In this document: positions 1-5,268 of the stretch, in pieces
Numbering within the stretch: the first letter of the stretch is position 1
How the letters are laid out: every line of letters starts with the position of its first letter
Source of the DNA: an uncultured Flavobacteriales bacterium
GTDB lineage: Bacteria; Bacteroidota; Bacteroidia; Flavobacteriales; UBA7430
Direction: 5' to 3'
Length of the DNA: 5,268 bases
Assembly (NCBI GenBank): GCA_913041775.1
Contig: CAJWJW010000105.1
Location: 1 to 5,268, forward strand
Translations under genes and position numbers: made by a program
Notes under the pieces: generated by a model
The model's input: the letters and a program-made list of their open reading frames with translations, nothing else
Told to the model about the DNA's origin: nothing
Database searches by the model: none

Positions 1-1
1 A

Positions 2-64
2 ATAAAAAACTTAAAAGAGTCTTTTAAAATTGAAAGACAAGAGCTGGAAGATTTGTTGAGGTAA
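2..64 (+). CDS. C-terminal end of an unidentified plus-strand gene (partial)
   Basis: An open frame enters from the left edge and gives 20 residues (IKNLKESFKIERQELEDLLR) before a TAA at 62-64. The composition is charged and probably helical (several Lys/Glu and an ELEDLL ending), typical of a protein's C-terminal tail, but it is far too short to assign a family. The stop directly abuts the stop codon of the minus-strand exonuclease at 65-67, so the two genes converge with no spacer. The minus strand has no ATG in this stretch, which argues against a further minus-strand gene starting here. The other plus-strand frame that starts at base 1 hits a stop after eight codons. It could still be a chance open frame, since 21 codons is short. 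Confidence 0.5.
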   Translation: MKNLKESFKIERQELEDLLR

Positions 65-646
65 TTATATCAATCTCAAATAAATCTCTCTACAAATCCA
101 TGCATCTGTAGCTGCGTAGTTTGTTTGTGCCTGCGATAGTTTCTCTAATTCCCAGTTGGAAACTTGTTGTCTTTTAGAAATTCTAATTCCCAAAACCAAA
201 GCAGATAATTTTTTCGCTCCTATACTTTCGAATCCTAATTTAGGGGCTAAAAGGTTAAGGTCTACTACGGATTTATCTGTAAAAGGAATGATTTTTTTTA
301 GGTCTTTAAGATCATCAAAAATAGCAATTCCTATTTTTTTAATGGCTTCGTTGGCAAATATGTCTGCCAAGCGTTGGCTCATTTTCACTTTTTTAAGTCT
401 AACTATATAGGCTTTTTTATCGGTTGCTATTTGTAGTAAGGCAACCGTATTCATCTGTCCTTTTTTAAAGGATGGTTTAGTTTCAGTATCTATCCCAATA
501 ATAGCACATTGTTCAATTTCAGAACAGGCTTTTTCAAGCTCTTTTTCAGTGTCTACCAGAATTATTTCGCCATTATACTTATCTAGTTCGAGTAAGTTAA
601 TCTCTTCTTTGGTGATGATTTTTTTGTATTGTGTTGCTTTACTCAT
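65..646 (-). CDS. 3'-5' exonuclease, DEDDy family (RNase D / WRN exonuclease-like)
   Basis: This is a 193-residue single-domain exonuclease that should remove nucleotides from 3' ends of DNA or RNA by two-metal catalysis in the cytoplasm; the substrate cannot be told from sequence. All three motifs are visible, numbered from the ATG at 646. ExoI has D53-T-E55 in IGIDTETKPSF. ExoII is GIAIFDDLKDL, with D102 the likely ligand. ExoIII has Y177-A-A-T-D181 preceded by N164-W165, the Yx3D spacing of the DEDDy class. There is no HRDC domain, unlike full RNase D, and the length fits the small stand-alone exonucleases of Bacteroidota. The frame runs further up to an ATG at 712, but I chose 646: the extra 22 residues are not family-like, and the 646 ATG overlaps the stop of the upstream pseudogene (639-641) by 8 bases, a classic coupled junction. 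No TAnnTTTG promoter element was found just upstream, so expression probably depends on transcription through the broken gene. Confidence 0.9.
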   Translation of the reverse strand: MSKATQYKKIITKEEINLLELDKYNGEIILVDTEKELEKACSEIEQCAIIGIDTETKPSFKKGQMNTVALLQIATDKKAYIVRLKKVKMSQRLADIFANEAIKKIGIAIFDDLKDLKKIIPFTDKSVVDLNLLAPKLGFESIGAKKLSALVLGIRISKRQQVSNWELEKLSQAQTNYAATDAWICREIYLRLI

Positions 647-1570
647 GTATTCTATCTGGTATGTATTTCTTGTTTGATCTATGTATGTTTTCTGTTTTGA
701 TAGGTAAATCATTTAAGTCTGGTTGTCCGGCATCAATCCATGCAGAATATCAAAAAGAACCTACAACGAGTATGGCTCTTTGCAATCTTCGTTCCACCAT
801 TCCGTTAAGTATTGCATTATAGTCCGAAATAAATTCTGTGTTGTAGGCTGCCAGTATTTTTCCATTTTTTGCTGACATACGGAATTTAGTATCTTCTAAA
901 TAATGTATACTAATTTTATCTTCTAAGTTCAATGTGGAGTCTAATAGGGAGAAACTTTCTTCTATTAGTTCCCAAGAGTAGCTCAAAGAATTTTCCAAAT
1001 ATACAGATTTCCCTATAAAATATTCGTAATCAGCCGAAAAGGCTTTCGGAATTCTACTTTCCCATAGGGCTTGAATTCCTTTTTGATCTGTAAACTGACC
1101 ATTATAATTATAGGTTGTATGTAATGGAACGTAAGCATTAGAAACATAATGACCTAGGTCTCATGCATGACGAATTACTTGCTCTACAGAACCAGAATCC
1201 ATTGCCCAAACTAGTCTTTTATATTCCCAATGTATTATCCAAGGTAGAATACCTCTACTTTTTAAAGTGTCTTCGCTATATTTTTCTTTGGCAAGAAACC
1301 AATTTTTTGGAACTGAGTCAAATGGACTACTTCCCTATAAGTCAAGGTCGATATAATGTTTACATACTTCTGTGCTGTCAATATACCTTCTTTTATCTGC
1401 AGAAACGGAACGTTCTTCTAATTCTAAAGAATGAGTTTGAAAAAAATGACTCATCCTGAGGGTAAGCTATAAATAGCGTGCTTATGCATCGTTTTATGTG
1501 CATGAAAACCCAACGAACATAAAACCAGAACGAAGACGAATAAAAAACTATATATTTTACATCTTAACAT
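639..1570 (-). pseudogene. Broken secreted zinc-dependent phospholipase C / S1-P1 nuclease-like gene
   Basis: The gene is visible only when frames are joined. The first segment starts at ATG 1570, overlapping the comB stop, and encodes a signal peptide (hydrophobic SFLFVFVLVLCSLG) followed by HAHKTMHKHAIYSLP. It hits TGA at 1451-1453. Dropping into the next frame at the ATG at 1452-1454 restores homology (a one-base loss near 1455) and runs to TAA at 639-641. That frame is broken by TAG at 1335-1337 (where the family has Tyr after the DIDH/DLD motif), TGA at 1161-1163 (just before DLGHY) and TGA at 750-752 (replacing the Trp of SFWYSAWIDAGQPDL). Family landmarks in order are SADKRRY, KHYIDLDL, SPFDSVPKNW, DLGHYVSNAYVPLHTT, NYNGQ, ALWESRIP, GMVERR, GSF and SAWIDAGQPDL. 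Repairing the one-base gap gives about 310 residues, a normal family length. The family uses His/Asp/Trp residues to bind a tri-zinc cluster and cleaves phosphodiesters outside the cytoplasm; the actual substrate of this protein is unknown. Family recognition is from memory of conserved motifs. Confidence 0.88.
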
Positions 1571-2295
1571 GCATCTAATGCTACTAAAATATCTCCTTTT
1601 AAAATAGGTATTTTAGTCGTTTGGTTTATTTTTAAGCAGAAATTAATATCTGAATCGATGTTTAATTTTGCCAATCTTTTACGGTGAGAAGAATTGTCTA
1701 AAAAGGCAAATAGATCATCTTTTCCTTTTTCCCATAATACTTGTGCTGCTTGTGTTGCATCGCAAGAGTTGTCGTACAAATTACTATCTACCAAATTTTG
1801 AGCTAGCGCGCCTGCAAAAAGAGTATCTTCTAAATTGAATTTATCTTTCCAGCCGGCACAAAAAATGAGTACATCTCTATCTTGCTGTATGAGCCATTTA
1901 GAGATAGCATCTAAATTAAGTAAAGAACCAATAATTACTTCATGGTCTTTTTTAGCAATACCAATAGATTTAGTTCCATTGGTCGTAGTCATAACTATGG
2001 TTTTGCCACTCATATCATGGTCTAAGTAATACTGAGGAGAGTTTCCGAAATCGAAGCCTCTTACAGCAGCTCCATTTCTTTCCGCTGCTAATACATAATC
2101 AGGGTTTGTGCTTCTGTATTCTAAAGCCTCCTCTACGGTGCTTACAGGAATCATTTTTTCAATCCCTGTTTCAAAAGCAATGCACATGGTAGAAGTTGCT
2201 CTAAGCACATCTACCACTACCACAATACTCTTTCGATCTGCATATAAATCGAATAATGCAGGGCTCATACAAACTTGAAGATTCCTTTTAGACAT
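1564..2295 (-). CDS. comB: 2-phosphosulfolactate phosphatase-like protein (ComB family)
   Basis: The 243-residue protein has the expected ComB length. ComB hydrolyses 2-phosphosulfolactate to sulfolactate and phosphate (EC 3.1.3.71), a Mg-dependent cytoplasmic step first defined in methanogen coenzyme M synthesis. Visible family blocks are VVVDVLRATST at about 26-36, AERNG at 71-75 followed by RGFDFGNSP at 79-87, TTTNGT at 103-108, and CAGWKDKFNLEDTLFAGA at 146-163. These conserved Asp/Arg/Glu/Asn-rich loops form the active-site region. The start at ATG 2295 lies one base after the gcvT stop, and the TAA at 1564-1566 overlaps the start of the downstream pseudogene, so it sits inside a tight operon. 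No other sulfolactate or coenzyme M gene is in the window, so its product's fate here is unknown; sulfolactate export or a sulfonate pathway elsewhere in the genome is possible. Family assignment is firm; the in vivo role is inferred. Confidence 0.92.
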   Translation of the reverse strand: MSKRNLQVCMSPALFDLYADRKSIVVVVDVLRATSTMCIAFETGIEKMIPVSTVEEALEYRSTNPDYVLAAERNGAAVRGFDFGNSPQYYLDHDMSGKTIVMTTTNGTKSIGIAKKDHEVIIGSLLNLDAISKWLIQQDRDVLIFCAGWKDKFNLEDTLFAGALAQNLVDSNLYDNSCDATQAAQVLWEKGKDDLFAFLDNSSHRKRLAKLNIDSDINFCLKINQTTKIPILKGDILVALDAC

Positions 2296-2296
2296 A

Positions 2297-3379
2297 TTAT
2301 GCTTTGTAAAATGGTAAGGCTACCACTTTCGCTTTTAGTTGTTTTTTACGAACGGCAATGTAAATTTCTGTTCCCGGAGCAGTCATGTCTTTAGGGATAT
2401 AAGCTAAGCCTATTCCTTTTTTTAAGCTTGGAGCCATGGTGCCAGAAGTTACATTTCCAATCTTTTCTCCTTCTTGGTTTACCACATCGTAACCCTGACG
2501 AGGAACTCCTCTGTCTACTAATTCAAATCCTACTAAAAGTTTGGTAATTCCTGCTTCTTTTTGCTTTTGTAAAAAGTCAGAATCTACAAAGTCGTTGGTG
2601 AATTTTGTAATCCACCCTAAGCCAGCTTCTAGTGGAGAGGTAGTGTCGTCTATGTCGTTTCCGTACAAGCAAAAGCCCATTTCTAAGCGGAGTGTGTCTC
2701 TTGCAGCTAATCCTACGGGAGAGATGTTAGAGTCTTTTCCAGCTTCAAAAATGGCTTTCCAAATTTCTTCGGCATCATCATTATTAAAGTAAATTTCAAA
2801 TCCACCTGCCCCTGTATATCCAGTAGTAGAGATGAGTACGTTTTCTTTTCCTGCAAAGTTTCCTTTTTGGAAAGTATAGTATTTCATGTCTGAGATGTTC
2901 ATCTCAGTAAGGCTTTGTAAAGCTTTAGCCGCTTTGGGTCCTTGAACTGCTAATAAAGAAGTCTCTTCAGAAATGTTTACCATTTCTACTCCAGCAGTAT
3001 TGTGTTTAGAAATCCAATCCCAGTCTTTTGCTATATTAGATGCGTTTACCACTAAGAAATAGGTTTTTTCATCCATTCTGTAGACCAATAAATCATCTAC
3101 AATTCCTCCATTACCATTCGGTAAGCACGTATACTGAACCTTTCCATCAACTAGTTTGGAAACATCGTTAGAGGTAACTTTTTGCACCAATTCGAATGCT
3201 CCTTCTCCTCGGATGATAAATTCTCCCATATGGGAAACATCAAAAACACCTACATTCTCTCTAACAGAGAGGTGTTCTGCGGTAACACCCTCATATTGAA
3301 CGGGCATGTTGTATCCTGCAAAGGGGACCATTTTAGCTCCTAATGCTTCGTGTATATGACTTAATGCTGTGTTTCTCAT
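2297..3379 (-). CDS. gcvT: Aminomethyltransferase, glycine cleavage system T protein
   Basis: GcvT takes the aminomethyl group from the lipoyl arm of the H protein and transfers its methylene to tetrahydrofolate, giving 5,10-methylene-THF and ammonia (EC 2.1.2.10). The 360 residues match the usual bacterial length. Landmarks in order are MVPFAGYNMPVQYEG at 17-31, the GVFDVSHMGE block at 44-53, GGIVDDLLVYR at 91-101 with the catalytically important Asp pair D95/D96, LLAVQGPKA at 142-150, TTGYTGAGGFEIYF at 185-198, LAARDTLRLEMG at 224-235, LYGNDID at 238-244, and the C-terminal barrel motif SGTMAPSLKKGIGLAYI at 312-328. Where many bacteria have GYTGEDGFE, this protein has GYTGAGGFE; I believe this is common in Bacteroidota. 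The first ATG (3379) gives the standard N-terminus. gcvP and gcvH are not in the window, as is usual for scattered gcv genes in this phylum. It heads the run that continues into comB one base later. Confidence 0.97.
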   Translation of the reverse strand: MRNTALSHIHEALGAKMVPFAGYNMPVQYEGVTAEHLSVRENVGVFDVSHMGEFIIRGEGAFELVQKVTSNDVSKLVDGKVQYTCLPNGNGGIVDDLLVYRMDEKTYFLVVNASNIAKDWDWISKHNTAGVEMVNISEETSLLAVQGPKAAKALQSLTEMNISDMKYYTFQKGNFAGKENVLISTTGYTGAGGFEIYFNNDDAEEIWKAIFEAGKDSNISPVGLAARDTLRLEMGFCLYGNDIDDTTSPLEAGLGWITKFTNDFVDSDFLQKQKEAGITKLLVGFELVDRGVPRQGYDVVNQEGEKIGNVTSGTMAPSLKKGIGLAYIPKDMTAPGTEIYIAVRKKQLKAKVVALPFYKA

Positions 3380-3398
3380 CTTATAAATTTTGCTATGG

Positions 3399-3406
3399 CA
3401 AAAGTA
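3399..3406 (-). promoter_or_regulatory. Candidate -7 promoter element for the gcvT operon
   Basis: The minus strand reads TACTTTTG here, an exact match to the Bacteroidota -7 consensus TAnnTTTG recognised by the primary sigma factor of this phylum. It would place transcription start around 3390-3393 and give a short, A-rich leader of roughly 12 bases before the gcvT ATG. A clear TTG at the matching -33 position is missing: that spacing falls at the far edge of the 11-base G tract, where only TTTAGTG is seen. The call rests on one eight-base match and on position. Confidence 0.5.
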
Positions 3407-3416
3407 AAGTATATTT

Positions 3417-3427
3417 CCCCCCCCCCC
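3417..3427. repeat. 11-base C/G homopolymer upstream of gcvT
   Basis: Eleven uninterrupted C on the plus strand (G on the strand of gcvT) lie 37 to 48 bases upstream of the gcvT ATG, in otherwise AT-rich intergenic DNA. The tract sits 10 bases upstream of the candidate -7 element, in the region that would be the spacer between the -33 and -7 elements. Tracts of this length are prone to slipped-strand length changes, and in such a position they can alter promoter spacing. Its exact length may also be a sequencing or assembly error. Confidence 0.9.
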
Positions 3428-3522
3428 ACTAAATTTAGCTACTTAAAAGTTTAAGGAAGAATAGAATTATGTAGTTAAGAATTTGATGTTTTAGAATAAT
3501 TCAAGCATTCCGGTTTCCATTA

Positions 3523-3548
3523 TAATGTTTTACAAAAATGAAACATTA
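3523..3548. repeat. Short inverted repeat in the rny-gcvT intergenic region
   Basis: TAATGTTT at 3523-3530 is mirrored perfectly by AAACATTA at 3541-3548, with a 10-base centre. The arms are AT-rich, so the hairpin would be weak, and no U-run follows that would make a terminator. It could be a binding site for a dimeric regulator, but it lies about 145 bases upstream of gcvT. The rest of 3428-3567 is AT-rich and shows no open frame, tRNA or recognisable RNA. Confidence 0.35.
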
Positions 3549-3567
3549 ATTATTTATTCTTAGTCAT

Positions 3568-3602
3568 AAAAAAAGCCCACCGAAAATCGGTGGGCTTTTT
3601 TT
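3568..3602 (-). terminator. Rho-independent terminator of rny, probably bidirectional
   Basis: A perfect 9-bp GC-rich stem (AGCCCACCGA-type arm at 3575-3583 with its complement at 3587-3595) closes an AAA loop and is flanked by seven A on the left and seven T on the right. Read on the minus strand it ends in a run of seven U, 17 to 50 bases past the rny stop codon. The symmetry means it would also stop transcription entering from the other side. It separates rny from the gcvT operon, supporting an independent gcvT promoter. Confidence 0.95.
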
Positions 3603-3618
3603 ATCGTCAAAGAGTTTA

Positions 3619-5166
3619 TTACTTAGCGTAATTTACTGCTCTCGTTTCTCTTATTACTGTAACTTTAACCTGTCCTGGGTAAGTCATTTCGTTTTGAATT
3701 TTTTGAGATATCTCAAACGATATAGCACCTGCTTTTTCATCACTTACTTTTTCGCTTTCTACAATAACACGTAACTCTCTACCTGCCTGAATAGCGTAAG
3801 ATTTAAGTACTCCTGGGTGTGCCAAAGCAAGGCTTTCTAATTCTTTTAAACGCTGAATATATGATTCTACAATCTCTCTTCTTGCTCCAGGTCTAGCGCC
3901 CGAGATCGCATCGCATACCTGTACAATAGGTGCGTAAAGATTCGTCATCTCAATTTCATCGTGATGTGCTCCAATAGCATTACAGATATCTGGCTTTTCA
4001 CCATATTTCTCAGCAATTTTCATCCCTAAAATAGCGTGTGGTAATTCAGGTTCATCATCTGGAACCTTACCAATATCGTGTAATAAACCGGCTCTTTTAG
4101 CTGCTTTAGGGTTTAGTCCAAGCTCAGAAGCCATAGTAGCACATAAGTTAGCTGTTTCTCTACTGTGTTGTAATAGGTTTTGCCCATATGAAGAACGGTA
4201 ACGCATACGTCCCACCATTCTTAGTAGCTCTGGATGTAAACCATGAATACCTAAGTCGATACAAGTACGTTTTCCTGTTTCTACAATTTCGTCTTCTAAT
4301 TGTTTCTTTGTTTTAGCAACGACCTCTTCAATACGAGCAGGGTGAATACGACCATCGGTTACAAGTTTATGAAGTGCTAAACGTGCAATTTCTCTACGTA
4401 TAGGATCGAAACAAGAAAGTATGATAGCTTCAGGTGTATCGTCTACTACAATCTCTACTCCAGTAGCAGATTCTAATGCTCTAATGTTTCTACCTTCTCT
4501 ACCGATAATTCTACCTTTAATATCATCGCTTTCGATATTGAAAACAGATACTGCGTTTTCAACAGAATGTTCTGTTGCTACACGTTGTATGGTTTGAATT
4601 ACAATTTTTTTAGCCTCGTTGTTGGCGGTAAGTTTTGCTTCTTCTATAGTGTCTTGAATTAAAGACATTGCTTCTGTCTTAGCTTCTGCTTTTAGTGCAT
4701 CTACTAATTGAGATTTTGCGTCTTCGGCACTCATTCCAGAAATAGTTTCTAAAGCTTTCACCTGTCTTGCATGAGCTTTTTCTAACTCTTTTTCTTTGCG
4801 CTCAACAATTTCTTGTTGCTGCGTTAAGTTTTCGAACTTACTCTCGAGTTCTTTAGATTTTATTTTTGAATCTTCAAGTCTTTGATTGAGTTTTGTGTCC
4901 TTCTCTGTCGCCTTAGCTTCTAATTCATTCATTTTGCGATTACGGGTGTTAATCACCTTTTCGTGTTCGCTTTTGAGTTCTAAAAACTTCTCTTTAGCTT
5001 GTAAGATTTTATCTTTTTTAAGCTGTTCTGAGTTCTTCTTTGCATCATCGAGTAAAGTATTCGATTTTGATGCTATGGATTTACGCATTAGTGTAGATGC
5101 GATAATGTAACCTAAAACTAAGGCTACAACTCCCACTACACTTGCAGTTATTTGTATTTCTGTCAT
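3619..5166 (-). CDS. rny: Ribonuclease Y, membrane-anchored endoribonuclease
   Basis: RNase Y is an endonuclease that initiates mRNA decay and processing at the inner face of the membrane. The 515-residue length matches the family. Domain order is: an N-terminal membrane anchor at about 6-26; a long charged coiled coil at about 30-175, rich in Lys/Glu; a KH RNA-binding domain with IKGRIIGREGRNIRALE at 216-232 containing the GxxG loop (GREG 222-225); and an HD phosphohydrolase domain. In the HD domain, LLHDIGK at 361-367 holds the metal-binding H363-D364 pair, H334 lies in LLQHSRE, HH at 401-402 follows, and VCDA carries D419. The C-terminal tail ends at residue 515 with VTVIRETRAVNYAK. The ATG at 5166 directly precedes the anchor, so the start is secure. 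It is followed by its own terminator. No clear promoter was found in the roughly 20 bases upstream; transcription may begin further up, beyond or within the putative non-coding RNA. Confidence 0.98.
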   Translation of the reverse strand: MTEIQITASVVGVVALVLGYIIASTLMRKSIASKSNTLLDDAKKNSEQLKKDKILQAKEKFLELKSEHEKVINTRNRKMNELEAKATEKDTKLNQRLEDSKIKSKELESKFENLTQQQEIVERKEKELEKAHARQVKALETISGMSAEDAKSQLVDALKAEAKTEAMSLIQDTIEEAKLTANNEAKKIVIQTIQRVATEHSVENAVSVFNIESDDIKGRIIGREGRNIRALESATGVEIVVDDTPEAIILSCFDPIRREIARLALHKLVTDGRIHPARIEEVVAKTKKQLEDEIVETGKRTCIDLGIHGLHPELLRMVGRMRYRSSYGQNLLQHSRETANLCATMASELGLNPKAAKRAGLLHDIGKVPDDEPELPHAILGMKIAEKYGEKPDICNAIGAHHDEIEMTNLYAPIVQVCDAISGARPGARREIVESYIQRLKELESLALAHPGVLKSYAIQAGRELRVIVESEKVSDEKAGAISFEISQKIQNEMTYPGQVKVTVIRETRAVNYAK

Positions 5167-5184
5167 GTTATGTTTAATTTATAT

Positions 5185-5227
5185 AAAAAAAGAAACCCGC
5201 ACTAATTCTGTTTATTAAACTCCGGGT
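5185..5227 (-). terminator. Possible terminator between the upstream RNA/gene and rny
   Basis: On the minus strand ACCCG (5223-5227) can pair with CGGGT (5195-5199), enclosing a smaller GTTT-AAT-AAAC hairpin (5210-5220), and is followed by TTTC and seven T. The outer stem is only 5 bp with a long interior, weaker than the one after rny. If the region is 6S RNA, the CGGGT strand would instead pair with the missing 5' end, and the U-run would mark the 3' end of that RNA. Confidence 0.4.
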
Positions 5228-5268
5228 AAGTACGGATGAACCGACCATCAAATAGCAAACGTCCACTG
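5185..5268 (-). ncRNA. ssrS: 3' part of a putative 6S RNA (6S-Flavo type), cut by the window edge
   Basis: The 102 bases upstream of rny hold no convincing gene on the minus strand. They end in TTAGTGCGGGTTTC followed by seven U. From memory, many flavobacteria carry a 6S-Flavo RNA between zapA and rny, and this position and the GCGGGUUU(C)U-run ending fit it. 6S RNA binds the housekeeping RNA polymerase holoenzyme and dampens transcription in slow growth. Only the 3' side is here; the 5' strand that would close the terminal stem lies outside the window, so the fold cannot be verified. One minus frame stays open for 21 codons to a TAG at 5202-5204, so the tail of an upstream gene is an alternative, though it does not resemble the ZapA C-terminus as I recall it. 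Confidence 0.5.

Noticed and set aside
11..27. 17-base near-palindrome TTAAAAGAGTCTTTTAA
   Set aside because: The single-base centre cannot form a stable hairpin loop without opening the stem, it lies within the presumed plus-strand coding tail, and such AT-rich palindromes are common by chance.
156..410. Plus-strand open frames opposite the exonuclease, comB, gcvT and rny (for example 156-410, 1835-2029, 2541-2792, 4886-5110)
   Set aside because: Each lies antisense to a well-supported gene and lacks family motifs; they are shadows.
647..712. Longer exonuclease start at ATG 712
   Set aside because: These bases encode the C-terminal tail of the former upstream gene in another frame, and the 22 extra residues add nothing family-like. 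The ATG at 646 overlaps the upstream stop as expected for this operon.
750..998. Stand-alone 82-residue minus-strand protein starting at a TTG
   Set aside because: The same frame continues upstream to a TGA at 1161-1163 with family-like sequence and downstream past the TGA at 750-752, so this is an internal piece of the pseudogene rather than a small gene.
750..1163. TGA read as tryptophan (alternative genetic code), since TGA at 750-752 replaces a conserved Trp and TGA at 1161-1163 may do so too
   Set aside because: All nine Trp codons in the intact exonuclease, comB and gcvT are TGG. The same gene also has a TAG at a Tyr position and a frameshift, which recoding of TGA would not explain. 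The absence of TGA as a terminator in this window is weak evidence because only a few genes are present.
1163..1459. Plus-strand open frame of 98 codons (MHDELLALQ...)
   Set aside because: It lies antisense to the decayed hydrolase gene, whose minus-strand translation matches a known family. The plus frame has no recognisable motif, and its codons are explained as a shadow.
1..5268. CRISPR array, insertion sequence, tRNA/rRNA, defence or toxin-antitoxin system
   Set aside because: No regularly spaced repeats, terminal inverted repeats, transposase motifs, tRNA-like cloverleaf or toxin-like small genes were seen. The window is ordinary chromosomal housekeeping sequence with one decayed gene.

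Overview
The window is about 5.3 kb of AT-rich DNA, most likely from the Bacteroidota and probably the order Flavobacteriales. This rests on the low GC content, TAA as the stop of every intact gene, starts that lack a strong Shine-Dalgarno sequence, a TAnnTTTG-type promoter element, and the gene order gcvT - comB - zinc phospholipase-like gene - 3'-5' exonuclease, which I remember from flavobacteria. The taxonomic call is an inference, since no marker gene in the window settles it.

Layout from right to left, because nearly everything is on the minus strand. At 5185-5268 lies the 3' part of a non-coding RNA region, tentatively 6S-Flavo RNA, ending in a U-run just before rny. RNase Y (rny, 3619-5166) follows and is closed by a strong, probably bidirectional hairpin terminator (3568-3602). 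Next is an intergenic region of 239 bp (3380-3618). It carries that terminator, a short inverted repeat, an uninterrupted 11-base C/G homopolymer and a candidate promoter for gcvT. Then comes a tightly packed run: gcvT (aminomethyltransferase of the glycine cleavage system), comB (2-phosphosulfolactate phosphatase-like), a broken secreted zinc-dependent phospholipase C / S1-P1 nuclease-like gene, and an intact DEDDy 3'-5' exonuclease. The last 20 codons of a plus-strand gene converge on the exonuclease at 2-64.

The main result is the pseudogene at 639-1570, which no single long open reading frame reveals. Read in two frames with three in-frame stops, it gives a nearly full-length protein of about 310 residues with a signal peptide and the family landmarks. 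Its start overlaps the end of comB and its stop overlaps the start of the exonuclease, so the ancestral operon packing is intact. The gene has one frameshift, three nonsense codons and apparent losses of metal-ligand residues. The decay looks recent: the frame, length and flanking overlaps survive.

The genes do not form one pathway. gcvT serves one-carbon and glycine metabolism, comB makes sulfolactate, the exonuclease and RNase Y act on nucleic acids, and the lost gene probably encoded a secreted or periplasmic hydrolase. I see no novel defence, mobile or biosynthetic system. The observations worth checking are the pseudogene, the homopolymer upstream of gcvT and the putative 6S RNA.
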